From: Lachnospiraceae bacterium
GTDB taxonomy: Bacteria > Bacillota > Clostridia > Lachnospirales > Lachnospiraceae
Length of the DNA: 61,513 bases
Assembly (NCBI GenBank): GCA_022781925.1
Contig: JALESO010000001.1
Coordinates: forward strand, 1 to 61,513
Direction of reading: 5' to 3'
Positions 22,751-30,930 of the stretch are shown here, piece after piece. The translations under genes were made by a program, and so were the position numbers. The notes beneath the pieces are model-generated. The model was not told the DNA's origin. It made no database searches and worked only from the letters and a program-made list of their open reading frames with translations. Within the stretch, counting starts at the first letter, position 1. Each line of letters begins with the position of its first letter.

Positions 22751-23698
22751 ATGGCATTTCAGGTTATGGGAGTTACTGCAGGAAGAAAAAACAGTAATTC
22801 AGAAATTTTATTAAAAGAGGCACTGCTTGTCTGTCAGGAGATGGGGGCAGAGGTTCGGATGATCAATTTAAAGGATTACAACATCATTGACTGTAACGGA
22901 TGCACATCCTGCACCATGGGTATGTCCATGGGAAAATATACCGGATGTTCCCTGGATGATGCCGATGACAAAAAGAAGATCATGGATGTGATGCTGAATC
23001 AGGATGCGGTTATTTTTTCCGCACCGACGTATGATCTCATGCCGTCATCTTTATTTTTGAAATTTATGCACAGAAATCTTGCATATGAATCTGCATTTTT
23101 GACAAAGATCGGAGCAATCGAACCGAGAGACCGTGTCGGCGCACTGATCGCAGTGGGCGGTTCTACCCGTTCCTGGCAGTCCATGGCACTTGAGTGTATG
23201 CAGGCGACCACATTTACAAACAGTTTCAAGATTGTAGATATGTATATGGCCACACAGGTTCCGGCACCGGGGCAGGTTCTGTTATATGATGAAAAAATTG
23301 CCCGCGCAAGAGAAATTGGCAAAAATGTTATGGAAGCGCTGAAGACGAAACCGGAAGAGCGGAAATGGCTGGGTGACCCGGATTATGGATGGTGTCCGAA
23401 CTGTCACAGCAATTCACTGTGTCTGGGTGAACCGCAGTGGAAAGGCCTGCAGTATCCGATTGAGTGTACCGTATGTGGTGCAGGCGGAGATCTGGAGCGT
23501 ACCCCGGATGGTAAATGGAAATTTGTCATTGCGGCAAACGGATTGGAGCGTGACCGTACTACGGAGGAAGGCCGAGGTGTGCACTGTGACGAGATTGCAG
23601 AGACCCAGGGAGGATTTTTCATGGATCCGAAGAAACGGGAAGAAGTTGCGGCAAAACTGCCAAAATACAAAGAACTGAAATTCCCGGAACTGGATTAA
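22751..23698 (+). CDS. Iron-sulfur flavoprotein (NADPH-dependent FMN reductase family)
   Basis: A 315-aa flavodoxin-like reductase. The FMN-binding start VMGVTAGRKNSNSEILL is followed by a cysteine cluster CNGCTSC (residues 53-59) and a later Cys near 71. The rest of the flavodoxin fold includes IFSAPTYDLMPSSLFLKFMH and ALIAVGGSTRSW. A C-terminal zinc-ribbon-like module carries WCPNCH and ECTVCG. ATG 22751 has AAGGAGG upstream; the frame is open further 5' but that part overlaps the leader hairpin. It probably supplies electrons to, or acts with, the OYE-type enzyme 34 bp downstream. Substrate unknown. Confidence 0.8.
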   Translation: MAFQVMGVTAGRKNSNSEILLKEALLVCQEMGAEVRMINLKDYNIIDCNGCTSCTMGMSMGKYTGCSLDDADDKKKIMDVMLNQDAVIFSAPTYDLMPSSLFLKFMHRNLAYESAFLTKIGAIEPRDRVGALIAVGGSTRSWQSMALECMQATTFTNSFKIVDMYMATQVPAPGQVLLYDEKIARAREIGKNVMEALKTKPEERKWLGDPDYGWCPNCHSNSLCLGEPQWKGLQYPIECTVCGAGGDLERTPDGKWKFVIAANGLERDRTTEEGRGVHCDEIAETQGGFFMDPKKREEVAAKLPKYKELKFPELD

Positions 23699-23732
23699 TT
23701 CGATATTATTTTGAAGAAAAGGAGCAAAAATT

Positions 23733-25751
23733 ATGGCATTCACACATTTATTAAGCCCGATGAAAGTCGGCAACAAAGTTTACAAAAATCGTATCGTAAG
23801 TGCACCGATGGCATTCAGTCTGGTAGCACAGAATCCGATGGCAGCAGAGGTTTCTTATCGAAAATTGGAAGGACCTGCAAAGGGCGGAAATGCCTGTGTT
23901 ATTCTTGGTGAGACAGATGTCAACTTCCGTGATGCAGTACGTATCCCGGGATTCAAACCATTTGACTTTGCAAAACCGGAAGAGGATATGGATACATTCA
24001 ATGCGGTAAAAACATATGCAGACCGCATCAAAAAACATGACTGTATCGCACTGGCAGAGCTGGTTCACTGCGGAAAAGAGAAAGTTCCGTTTAACGATCA
24101 GCAGGAAGCCATCGGGCCGGTGGCCTGTACAAACTCCGCTGGAGTTCCGGTGCGTGCAATGACAAAAGATGACATGGATCGTATTGCAAATGATTTTGCG
24201 GTGGCTGCCACTTATATGCAGAAAGCAGGGTTTGACGGAATCCTGATCCACGGCGGACATGGATTTATTTTTACACAGTACCTTTCCCCGTTGATGAATA
24301 CACGTACCGATGAGTATGGCGGATCTCTGGAGAACCGCGCAAAATTCCCGATTCAGATCTGCAAATCCATTCGTGAAGCAGTGGGACCGGATTTCCTGAT
24401 CGAGCTTCGTATCGATGGAACGGATCATCAGCCGGGCGGAATCACACCAGAGGAGACTGGAAAATTCATTCAGATGGTAGAGCAGTATATCACATCCGTA
24501 CATGTTACCTGCGGTATTTACGAGGAGTCTGTAAAATCCGGTACAGAGTCCAGTATGTTCCATGAGCACGGACTGAATATTGAGCCAGCATCTATTATTA
24601 AAAAATATACTTCTCTGCCGGTTGGAGCAGTTGGCGGTATCAACTCTCCGGAGCAGGTGGATCAGGCGATTGCAGATGGCAAGATCGACTTCGCAATTTT
24701 CGGACGTCAGATGCTGGCAGATCCGGAGTTTGCACAGAAATGCATGGATGGCGATGAGGCACAGATCCGCCGTTGTTTAAGATGCTACAAATGTTTCCCG
24801 GGATCTCCGGAGGAAGGCTATGACGACCTGCCATTCAACAGTGAACAGCTGGCGGTATATGTAGGTCACTGTACCATTAACCCGATGGCACATCTGCCAT
24901 TTGACATTGAGCAGCTTCCGCCAGCCGAAAAAGGTTCTCAGAAAGTGCTGATCGTAGGTGGTGGTATCGCAGGTATCCAGGCAGCCATTACAGCGGCAGA
25001 GCGTGGACATAAAGTGACACTGGCTGAGAAATCAGACAAACTGGGCGGACTTCTGTATTTCACAGATGTAGATATCGACAAACCGGATCTGCGCAATTTC
25101 AAGGACATGATGATCCGTGAAGTAAAACGTCACGATGTGGAAATTCTCATGAATACAGAAGTGACACCGGAATTTATCAGAGAATTTGCACCGGATGCAG
25201 TAATCCTTGCAACCGGTTCTGTTCCGGCATGCCCGCCGATCAACGGTATTGAACATGCACATCAGGCAATGTCTGTATACGATGGAACCTGTGAGCCGGG
25301 CAAAAAAGTAGTCATGATCGGCGGCGGTCTGGTTGGCTGCGAGACAGGACTTTATCTGCAGAAAACCGGTCATGAGGTAACCGTAGTAGAGATGCTCGAC
25401 CGTGTGGCAAACGAGTCCTTCGGTATGTACCGCGAGGCACTTGTCTGGGAGATGGAGAAAAATCATATGACCATACTTCCGAAAACAAAATGTCTGGAGA
25501 TCACACCAAACAGCGTGAAGATTGAAAATGCAGACGGTGTACAGGAACTTGAGGCTGATACCGTACTGTATGCGCTTGGTATGAAATCTGTGGATTACAG
25601 TGCACTGAAAGAAGCTGCCGGTGATGCAAGTGTATTTGTCATCGGTGATGCGATCCATCCGGGCAAAGTAGATCAGTGTACAAGAACCGGTTATATCGCA
25701 GCTCTGAAAGTCGGTGCAAGTGAGGAATCCGTGGCTTATATCCAGGAGTAA
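23733..25751 (+). CDS. Old Yellow Enzyme / 2,4-dienoyl-CoA reductase-type oxidoreductase
   Basis: A 672-aa multidomain flavoenzyme. Residues 1-345 are an FMN TIM barrel (LVHCGKEK, IHGGHGFIFTQYLSPLMN, YGGSLENRAKF). Next comes a 4Fe-4S motif CLRCYKC (about 350-356) with a further Cys at about 381, then an FAD/NAD(P) domain with GGGIAGIQAAITAAERGHKV and GGGLVGCETGLYLQKTGHEV. This family reduces C=C bonds of enoates, dienoyl-CoA, bile-acid or plant-phenolic intermediates in gut anaerobes. It is co-transcribed with the flavoprotein and probably LysR-controlled. The active-site HGGH is the ordinary OYE pattern, not the HGDR I recall for the bilirubin reductase BilR. Substrate unassigned. Confidence 0.87.
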   Translation: MAFTHLLSPMKVGNKVYKNRIVSAPMAFSLVAQNPMAAEVSYRKLEGPAKGGNACVILGETDVNFRDAVRIPGFKPFDFAKPEEDMDTFNAVKTYADRIKKHDCIALAELVHCGKEKVPFNDQQEAIGPVACTNSAGVPVRAMTKDDMDRIANDFAVAATYMQKAGFDGILIHGGHGFIFTQYLSPLMNTRTDEYGGSLENRAKFPIQICKSIREAVGPDFLIELRIDGTDHQPGGITPEETGKFIQMVEQYITSVHVTCGIYEESVKSGTESSMFHEHGLNIEPASIIKKYTSLPVGAVGGINSPEQVDQAIADGKIDFAIFGRQMLADPEFAQKCMDGDEAQIRRCLRCYKCFPGSPEEGYDDLPFNSEQLAVYVGHCTINPMAHLPFDIEQLPPAEKGSQKVLIVGGGIAGIQAAITAAERGHKVTLAEKSDKLGGLLYFTDVDIDKPDLRNFKDMMIREVKRHDVEILMNTEVTPEFIREFAPDAVILATGSVPACPPINGIEHAHQAMSVYDGTCEPGKKVVMIGGGLVGCETGLYLQKTGHEVTVVEMLDRVANESFGMYREALVWEMEKNHMTILPKTKCLEITPNSVKIENADGVQELEADTVLYALGMKSVDYSALKEAAGDASVFVIGDAIHPGKVDQCTRTGYIAALKVGASEESVAYIQE

Positions 25752-25787
25752 GTCTTGCTTGTGTGACTGAAAAATATAGTTCTATGA

Positions 25788-25856
25788 GGAGAAATCCGTC
25801 AGTTTTGTCTCAGTGGCTAATAATCGCTCCCTGAGAAAAAACTGACGGATTTCTCC
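25788..25856 (+). terminator. Nested-hairpin terminator, copy B (core GCTAATAATCGC)
   Basis: A perfect 19-bp outer stem (25788-25806 with 25838-25856) encloses TCTCAG/CTGAGA and an apical loop with GCTAATAATCGC (25816-25827). It follows the OYE gene by 36 bp. The remaining 25857-26053 is AT-rich with a short GC-rich patch near 25930; no gene or clear promoter is seen there. Confidence 0.82.
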
Positions 25857-26053
25857 ATTTTCGTATTGGCTTTTAATGATTTTTGCTTTCTTGATTTACG
25901 TTTTATTATATTAAATTTTTCATTTACGACGGCGCTGCGTGCCGCTCGTCAAGAAAAAATAAATTGAGGGCGCCATTTACATACTTGCGGGGGGACTTTT
26001 TGCGTGATAGTATGAACGCAGAAAAATAATAGAAATTTAGAGGAATTACCACT

Positions 26054-26587
26054 GTGAAAAGAGCAATGAAAACAACGACGGTACTTGCGGTTCTGGCAGC
26101 TGTCATATGTACAATTTTATATAGGGCAACGGAAAATGGTGTGATGTTGTCACTGGCTATTACGGCGGGAACCATCAGTTATCATTTTGTCATGCGCTAT
26201 GCGGTGGCAGGCATTTTCAATCATGTGATGCACAATCAGGCAGATCTGTCACGAAAATGGTATCAGCAGAAAGTATGGGAAAAGAAATTATACGAGACAT
26301 TGCATGTGAAACGGTGGAAAAGTAAGATGCCAACCTATGAACCGAGCTATTTTGATCTGCGTTTACATACGCCGGAAGAAATTGCGGGAGCCATGTGCCA
26401 GGCAGAGGTAAGTCACGAAGTGATCGTGATATTCAGTTTCCTTCCTCTGCTTACAGTTCCGGTATTTGGGGCATTCTGGGTATTTTTGATCACGTCTGTG
26501 CTGGCGGCACTGATGGATCTGTCCTTTGCGATCATGCAGCGGTATAACCGGCCGAGAATTTTGAAATTGTGCAGAGCAGGAAAGTAA
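26054..26587 (+). CDS. Integral membrane protein, CrtO-like acyltransferase family
   Basis: A 177-aa protein with two hydrophobic segments near the N-terminus (about 8-50) and two at 120-155. The middle carries KKLYETLHVKRWKSKMPTYE and, later, MCQAEVSHEVIVIFS. This W-K-x-x-x-P and E-x-x-H pattern recalls glycosyl-diaponeurosporenoate acyltransferase-like proteins, which are widespread in Firmicutes without carotenoid genes. Function in this setting is unknown. It begins with GTG at 26054 after TTAGAGGAA. It precedes the MGMT gene by 89 bp and may share its transcript. Confidence 0.55.
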   Translation: MKRAMKTTTVLAVLAAVICTILYRATENGVMLSLAITAGTISYHFVMRYAVAGIFNHVMHNQADLSRKWYQQKVWEKKLYETLHVKRWKSKMPTYEPSYFDLRLHTPEEIAGAMCQAEVSHEVIVIFSFLPLLTVPVFGAFWVFLITSVLAALMDLSFAIMQRYNRPRILKLCRAGK

Positions 26588-26676
26588 GAGGCATGGCATG
26601 ATGGGATGTTTTGGAACGATGGAAGATTGGATGAGACAGTTGTCTGGAGACGGAGTAAAAAGGAACGGATTGTAAT

Positions 26677-26991
26677 ATGAAAGCGGAGAAAGTATTAGAC
26701 GATGATCTTGCATACGAGATCTTATCAGTAGTGGAGGAAATCCCGGAAGGGAATGTGGCGACTTATGGCCAGATTGCCCGGCTGATCGGCCGGGAGAAAA
26801 ATGCCCGTCTGGTGGCACGGGTGCTTTCCCATGCGGAGTATTATGGCGAATTCCCCTGTCATCGTGTGGTCAATCATATGGGACGGACGGCACCGGGCTG
26901 GCGGGAACAGCGTTTCCTTTTGGAAGACGAGGGCGTAAAGTTTAAGGAAAACGGCTGTGTGGATATGAAAAAGTATCAGTGGGAGTGCTGA
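26677..26991 (+). CDS. MGMT-family DNA methyltransferase-like protein
   Basis: A 104-aa protein made only of the DNA-binding and active-site domain of O6-alkylguanine transferases. It has the helix-turn-helix IPEGNVATYGQIARLIG (22-38), the active-site Cys in FPCHRVVNHMG (59-69) and the late segment RFLLEDEGVKF. Because the PCHR cysteine is kept, it could accept alkyl groups, unlike ATL proteins, where Trp replaces Cys. The N-terminal domain of Ada/Ogt is absent, as in many bacterial short forms. It probably repairs or recognizes alkylated guanine in DNA. A terminator follows 46 bp after the stop. Confidence 0.85.
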   Translation: MKAEKVLDDDLAYEILSVVEEIPEGNVATYGQIARLIGREKNARLVARVLSHAEYYGEFPCHRVVNHMGRTAPGWREQRFLLEDEGVKFKENGCVDMKKYQWEC

Positions 26992-27037
26992 GTTACAATT
27001 ATTATGTCAAAACAGTTAAAATAGAAATTGATTTTAT

Positions 27038-27074
27038 ACAGGATATGGCAAAATGCTGTATCCTGTCTTTTTTT
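27038..27074 (+). terminator. Terminator after the MGMT gene
   Basis: ACAGGATA pairs with TATCCTGT around a 13-nt loop and is followed by CTTTTTTT. Confidence 0.85.
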
Positions 27075-27108
27075 ATAATTAGTGATTAAAAAATATCAAA
27101 AACAGTGT

Positions 27109-27129
27109 TATAATGAGAAAAGTTTCTCA
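27109..27129 (+). promoter_or_regulatory. feoAB -10 box with overlapping palindromic operator
   Basis: A perfect TATAAT (27109-27114) lies 62 bp before the start codon with a weak -35 (TTAAAA). Its last T begins the palindrome TGAGAAA-AG-TTTCTCA (27114-27129, 7-bp arms). Position over the start of transcription fits a repressor, presumably iron-responsive. The sequence is not the classical Fur 19-bp box. Confidence 0.6.
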
Positions 27130-27176
27130 AAAACAGAACTTACATAGAAAATACATAAGAGGAAGAACAAGACATT

Positions 27177-29522
27177 ATGACATTACGAGAACTTGAAATT
27201 GGAAAAAGTGCGGTCATCAAGACAGTAGGCGGTGAAGGTGCCCTGCGTCAGCATTTTTTAGATATGGGAATGATTCCCGGAGCAGAAGTGACGGTGGTTA
27301 AGCTTGCACCCATGGGAGATCCGATGGAACTTCAGATCCATGGTTATGAGCTGACCCTGCGTCTGGCGGAAGCAGATCAGATCGAGATTAATCCGATTGG
27401 AAAACGAAGCAATGAGCATAAGCGTACCGTAAAGGAACTTGGTTCGGAGCATCCGGGTATCGGTGAAACCGGAAAGTTTCATTCCAAAAAGGATGAGCAC
27501 CCACTGCCGGAAGGTACGAAACTGACCTATGCACTGGTTGGAAATCAGAACTGTGGAAAGACAACGCTGTTTAATCAGCTGACGGGATCGAATCAGCATG
27601 TGGGAAATTTCCCTGGGGTGACCGTGGATCGTAAGGATGGTTCTATCAAAGGACATCCGGAGACGAATGTGACGGATCTGCCGGGTATTTATTCCATGTC
27701 TCCGTACAGCAGCGAGGAGATCGTATCCCGGAATTTTGTCCTGGATGAAAAGCCAAAGGCTATCATCAACATTCTGGATGCTACCAATATTGAGCGAAAT
27801 CTGTATCTGACGATGCAGCTGCTTGAGATGGATATTCCGATGGTTGTGGCATTGAATATGATGGACGAGGTAATCGGAAATCAGGGATCCATTGATGTTA
27901 ACGGTATGGAAGCACTGCTTGGTGTTCCGGTGATTCCGATTTCTGCAGCCAAAAACCAGGGGGTGGATGAGCTGGTACGGCATGCATTACATATTGCAAA
28001 ATATCAGGAACGGTCGCTTCGCCAGGATTTCTGTGATAAAAATGATCACAACGGCTCTGTGCACCGCTGTATTCATGCAGTTATTCATCTGATCGAAGAT
28101 CATGCACAGGCGGCGCAGATCCCGGTGCGGTTCGCGGCAACCAAAGCGATTGAAGGAGATCCACTGATCCTGGAGCAGTTAAAGCTGGATCAGAACGAGC
28201 GGGAGATGCTGGAGCATATCGTGCAGCAGATGGAGACGGAGCGTGAAGTTGACCGGAGTGCGGCAATTGCGGATATGCGGTTTGATTTTATTGAACGTCT
28301 GTGTGAACAGACGGTGGTAAAACCAAAAGAGAGTAAGGAACGTATCCGGAGCGAGAAGATTGACCGGATCCTGACAGGAAAATATACGGCGATTCCATGT
28401 TTTGTGGGAATCATGGTACTGGTATTTTATCTGACCTTCAATGTGATCGGAGCAGGTTTACAGACACTGCTTGAAATGGGAATCGATAAACTGTCGGCCA
28501 TTGTGGATGCTGCGATGACAGCAACGCATGTAAATGGAGCCATGCACAGTCTCGTCATCGACGGCATTTTTACCGGTGTTGGAAGTGTGCTGAGTTTTCT
28601 GCCGATCATCGTGACACTGTTTTTCTTCCTGTCTCTGATGGAAGACAGCGGCTATATTGCCAGAGTTGCTTTCGTCATGGATAAATTACTGCGCAAGATC
28701 GGACTTTCCGGACGAAGTATCGTGCCGATGCTGATCGGATTTGGCTGTACGGTGCCGGCGGTTATGGCGACACGTACCCTGACCAGTGAGCGGGATCGGA
28801 AGATGACGATTCTGCTGACTCCGTTTATGAGCTGTACGGCAAAGCTGCCGATATATTCCTTCTTTGTCAGTGCATTTTTCCCGAAACGCGGTGGATTTAT
28901 CATGGCGGGCTTATATCTCCTTGGCATTGGTGTCGGAATTCTGATCGCATTCCTTTATAAAGGAACATTATTTAAGGGCGAACCGGTTCCGTTTGTCATG
29001 GAACTACCGAATTACCGTCTGCCGGGAGCAAAAAATGTGACACAGCTTCTGTGGGAGAAAGCAAAAGACTTTCTGCAGCGTGCGTTTTCTGTTATTTTTA
29101 TCGCAACGATCGTAGTGTGGTTCCTGCAGAGTTTTGATCTGCATATGAATATGGTGACGGATTCCGCAGACAGTATCCTGGCGGCAGTGGCCGGTGTGCT
29201 GGTGCCGGTTTTCCGACCGCTTGGTATGGGAGACTGGAGGATCTGTACATCTCTGATCAGTGGTTTTATTGCAAAAGAAAGCGTGGTATCTACGCTGGAA
29301 GTGCTGTTTGGCGGAAGCATTAGTACGATGATTACATCTCTGACAGCGGCTTCTATTCTGGTGTTCAGTCTGTTATATACACCTTGTGTGGCGGCAATTG
29401 CATCGATCAAGCGGGAACTTGGACGAAAATGGGCCATCGGAATGGTGATCTGGCAGTGTGTGATCGCATGGATCGCAGCATGGATCGTACATTTGATTGG
29501 TTTACTGACAGGTGTAGTCTGA
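27177..29522 (+). CDS. feoB: Ferrous iron transporter, FeoA-FeoB fusion
   Basis: A 781-aa Fe(II) importer of the cytoplasmic membrane. Residues 1-75 are a complete FeoA SH3-like domain (GALRQHFLDMGMIPGAEVTV), joined by a 40-residue linker to FeoB. The G domain has G1 VGNQNCGKTT (about 121-130), G3 DLPGIYSMSPYSSEE, G4 NMMD and G5 SAAK. The membrane part carries both gate motifs, GFGCTVPAVMATR and PFMSCTAKLPIYS, in a normal span arrangement. Fusion of FeoA to FeoB is known in several clostridia. Expression is probably iron-repressed through the palindrome at 27114-27129. A strong terminator follows. Confidence 0.95.
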   Translation: MTLRELEIGKSAVIKTVGGEGALRQHFLDMGMIPGAEVTVVKLAPMGDPMELQIHGYELTLRLAEADQIEINPIGKRSNEHKRTVKELGSEHPGIGETGKFHSKKDEHPLPEGTKLTYALVGNQNCGKTTLFNQLTGSNQHVGNFPGVTVDRKDGSIKGHPETNVTDLPGIYSMSPYSSEEIVSRNFVLDEKPKAIINILDATNIERNLYLTMQLLEMDIPMVVALNMMDEVIGNQGSIDVNGMEALLGVPVIPISAAKNQGVDELVRHALHIAKYQERSLRQDFCDKNDHNGSVHRCIHAVIHLIEDHAQAAQIPVRFAATKAIEGDPLILEQLKLDQNEREMLEHIVQQMETEREVDRSAAIADMRFDFIERLCEQTVVKPKESKERIRSEKIDRILTGKYTAIPCFVGIMVLVFYLTFNVIGAGLQTLLEMGIDKLSAIVDAAMTATHVNGAMHSLVIDGIFTGVGSVLSFLPIIVTLFFFLSLMEDSGYIARVAFVMDKLLRKIGLSGRSIVPMLIGFGCTVPAVMATRTLTSERDRKMTILLTPFMSCTAKLPIYSFFVSAFFPKRGGFIMAGLYLLGIGVGILIAFLYKGTLFKGEPVPFVMELPNYRLPGAKNVTQLLWEKAKDFLQRAFSVIFIATIVVWFLQSFDLHMNMVTDSADSILAAVAGVLVPVFRPLGMGDWRICTSLISGFIAKESVVSTLEVLFGGSISTMITSLTAASILVFSLLYTPCVAAIASIKRELGRKWAIGMVIWQCVIAWIAAWIVHLIGLLTGVV

Positions 29523-29560
29523 AAAAATAAAAGTTGTGGGAACGATACGGTTTCAAGATG

Positions 29561-29598
29561 CCCCGGCAGGATGGAAAAAGTCCCGCCGGGGATTTTTT
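29561..29598 (+). terminator. Terminator of feoAB
   Basis: CCCCGGCAGGA pairs with TCCCGCCGGGG (one mismatch) around a 9-nt loop, followed by ATTTTTT. Confidence 0.9.
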
Positions 29599-29781
29599 GA
29601 CCGGAAATGATGCAGATGGAGCAATAGCAGCAGAATGGGGAATATGAATTGTAACTATTTTATTGATTGCAAAACATATGTTTGGTATAATGAAAGAACA
29701 TTGAAATAGAAGAGAAAAAGACAACAGATAGCATGAGAAACAGGAAAAATAATAGAAAGTTTGGGAAAGGACAGACAGTAT

Positions 29782-30930
29782 ATGAAATTTTTTCATTTAT
29801 CGGATCTTCATATTGGTTTGAAGCTGATTAATTGGGATCTGCGGGAGGATCAGGAATATATATTACACCAGATTGTCGAACTTGCAGTGCGGGAACGGCC
29901 GGATGCCCTGGTCATTGCCGGTGATATCTATGATAAAGCGGTTCCGTCAGCGGAAGCAATGGAGGTACTGGACGGATTTATTGCGGAACTGACGCAAAAA
30001 CTGCCGGAACTGGTGATCATGATGATCAGCGGGAATCATGACAGCGCTTCCAGAGTGAACTGTTACCGGAGTGTGCTGGCGCGGCAGAATCTCTATATGA
30101 TCGGTGTGCCACCGGTCCGGCCGGAGGAATTTATGGAAAAGGTTGTGCTGCGGGATGCGTATGGTCCGGTGAATTTTTATCTGCTTCCTTTTGTGAAACC
30201 GTCGACGGTGAAACAGATCACCGGCACGGATGAAAAAGGAAATAACCTGTCTTATGATGAGACGCTGCACCGGCTGCTTGCACGGGAAACTGTTGATACG
30301 GTTGAGCGGAACGTGCTGGTAAGCCATCAGTTTTATCTGCCGGTGGGAAAATCTGCAGACGAGGTGGAGCGTATGGATTCTGAAATCCGCACCGTGGGAA
30401 ATATCGATGAAGTATCGGTAGAAGTATTGCAGTTGTTTGATTATGCGGCGCTTGGTCATATTCACAAACCGATGAAGGTGGGAAGTGAAGTTGCACGCTA
30501 CTGCGGTACACCGCTGGCTTGTTCCGTCAGTGAGGCAGGACAGCAAAAAGGTGTCATTGAAGTGGAACTTGGGGCAAAAGGTCAGGTACAGACCAGGGTA
30601 TTGCCGCTTCATCCGCTGCGCCAGATCCGGGTGCTGCGGGGAACGGCAGCGGAAGTGCTGGCGCAGGCCTGCGATGATTATGTGTCTGTGATGTTGACGG
30701 ATCTGCCGGATTTTGATACACAGGACCGGATCCGTGCGGCGTTTCCATATCTGCTGGAAATCCGCCGGGAGACATTGCTACAGCGGGATTATGTGGGTGC
30801 ACTGAAAGCACAGGAGAAACTGGATCCCTATGAGATCTGCTGTTCTTTTCTGGGAGATGTTCCGGAGAAAGAAATGGCGATATTGCAGGACGTTGTAAAT
30901 CATGTGTTTACGGAGGGAGAGACAGAATGA
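29782..30930 (+). CDS. sbcD: Exonuclease subunit SbcD
   Basis: The nuclease half of SbcCD (Mre11 homologue), which trims DNA ends and opens hairpins at palindromes. The 382-aa protein has all phosphoesterase motifs: DLHIG (8-12), GDIYDKAVPS (about 50-59), GNHDSASRV, LVSHQFY and LGHIHKP, which bind two Mn ions. The C-terminal capping domain is complete. ATG 29782 follows GGGAAAGGA; the open frame starts seven codons earlier with TTG. Its stop overlaps the sbcC start (ATGA), which is the usual coupling. Confidence 0.95.
   Translation: MKFFHLSDLHIGLKLINWDLREDQEYILHQIVELAVRERPDALVIAGDIYDKAVPSAEAMEVLDGFIAELTQKLPELVIMMISGNHDSASRVNCYRSVLARQNLYMIGVPPVRPEEFMEKVVLRDAYGPVNFYLLPFVKPSTVKQITGTDEKGNNLSYDETLHRLLARETVDTVERNVLVSHQFYLPVGKSADEVERMDSEIRTVGNIDEVSVEVLQLFDYAALGHIHKPMKVGSEVARYCGTPLACSVSEAGQQKGVIEVELGAKGQVQTRVLPLHPLRQIRVLRGTAAEVLAQACDDYVSVMLTDLPDFDTQDRIRAAFPYLLEIRRETLLQRDYVGALKAQEKLDPYEICCSFLGDVPEKEMAILQDVVNHVFTEGETE

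Noticed and set aside
23733-25751. Identity as bilirubin reductase BilR, with the flavoprotein as BilS.
   Set aside because: The active-site segment is IHGGHGF, the ordinary OYE pattern, not the HGDR motif I recall for BilR; the flavoprotein also carries extra cysteine modules.
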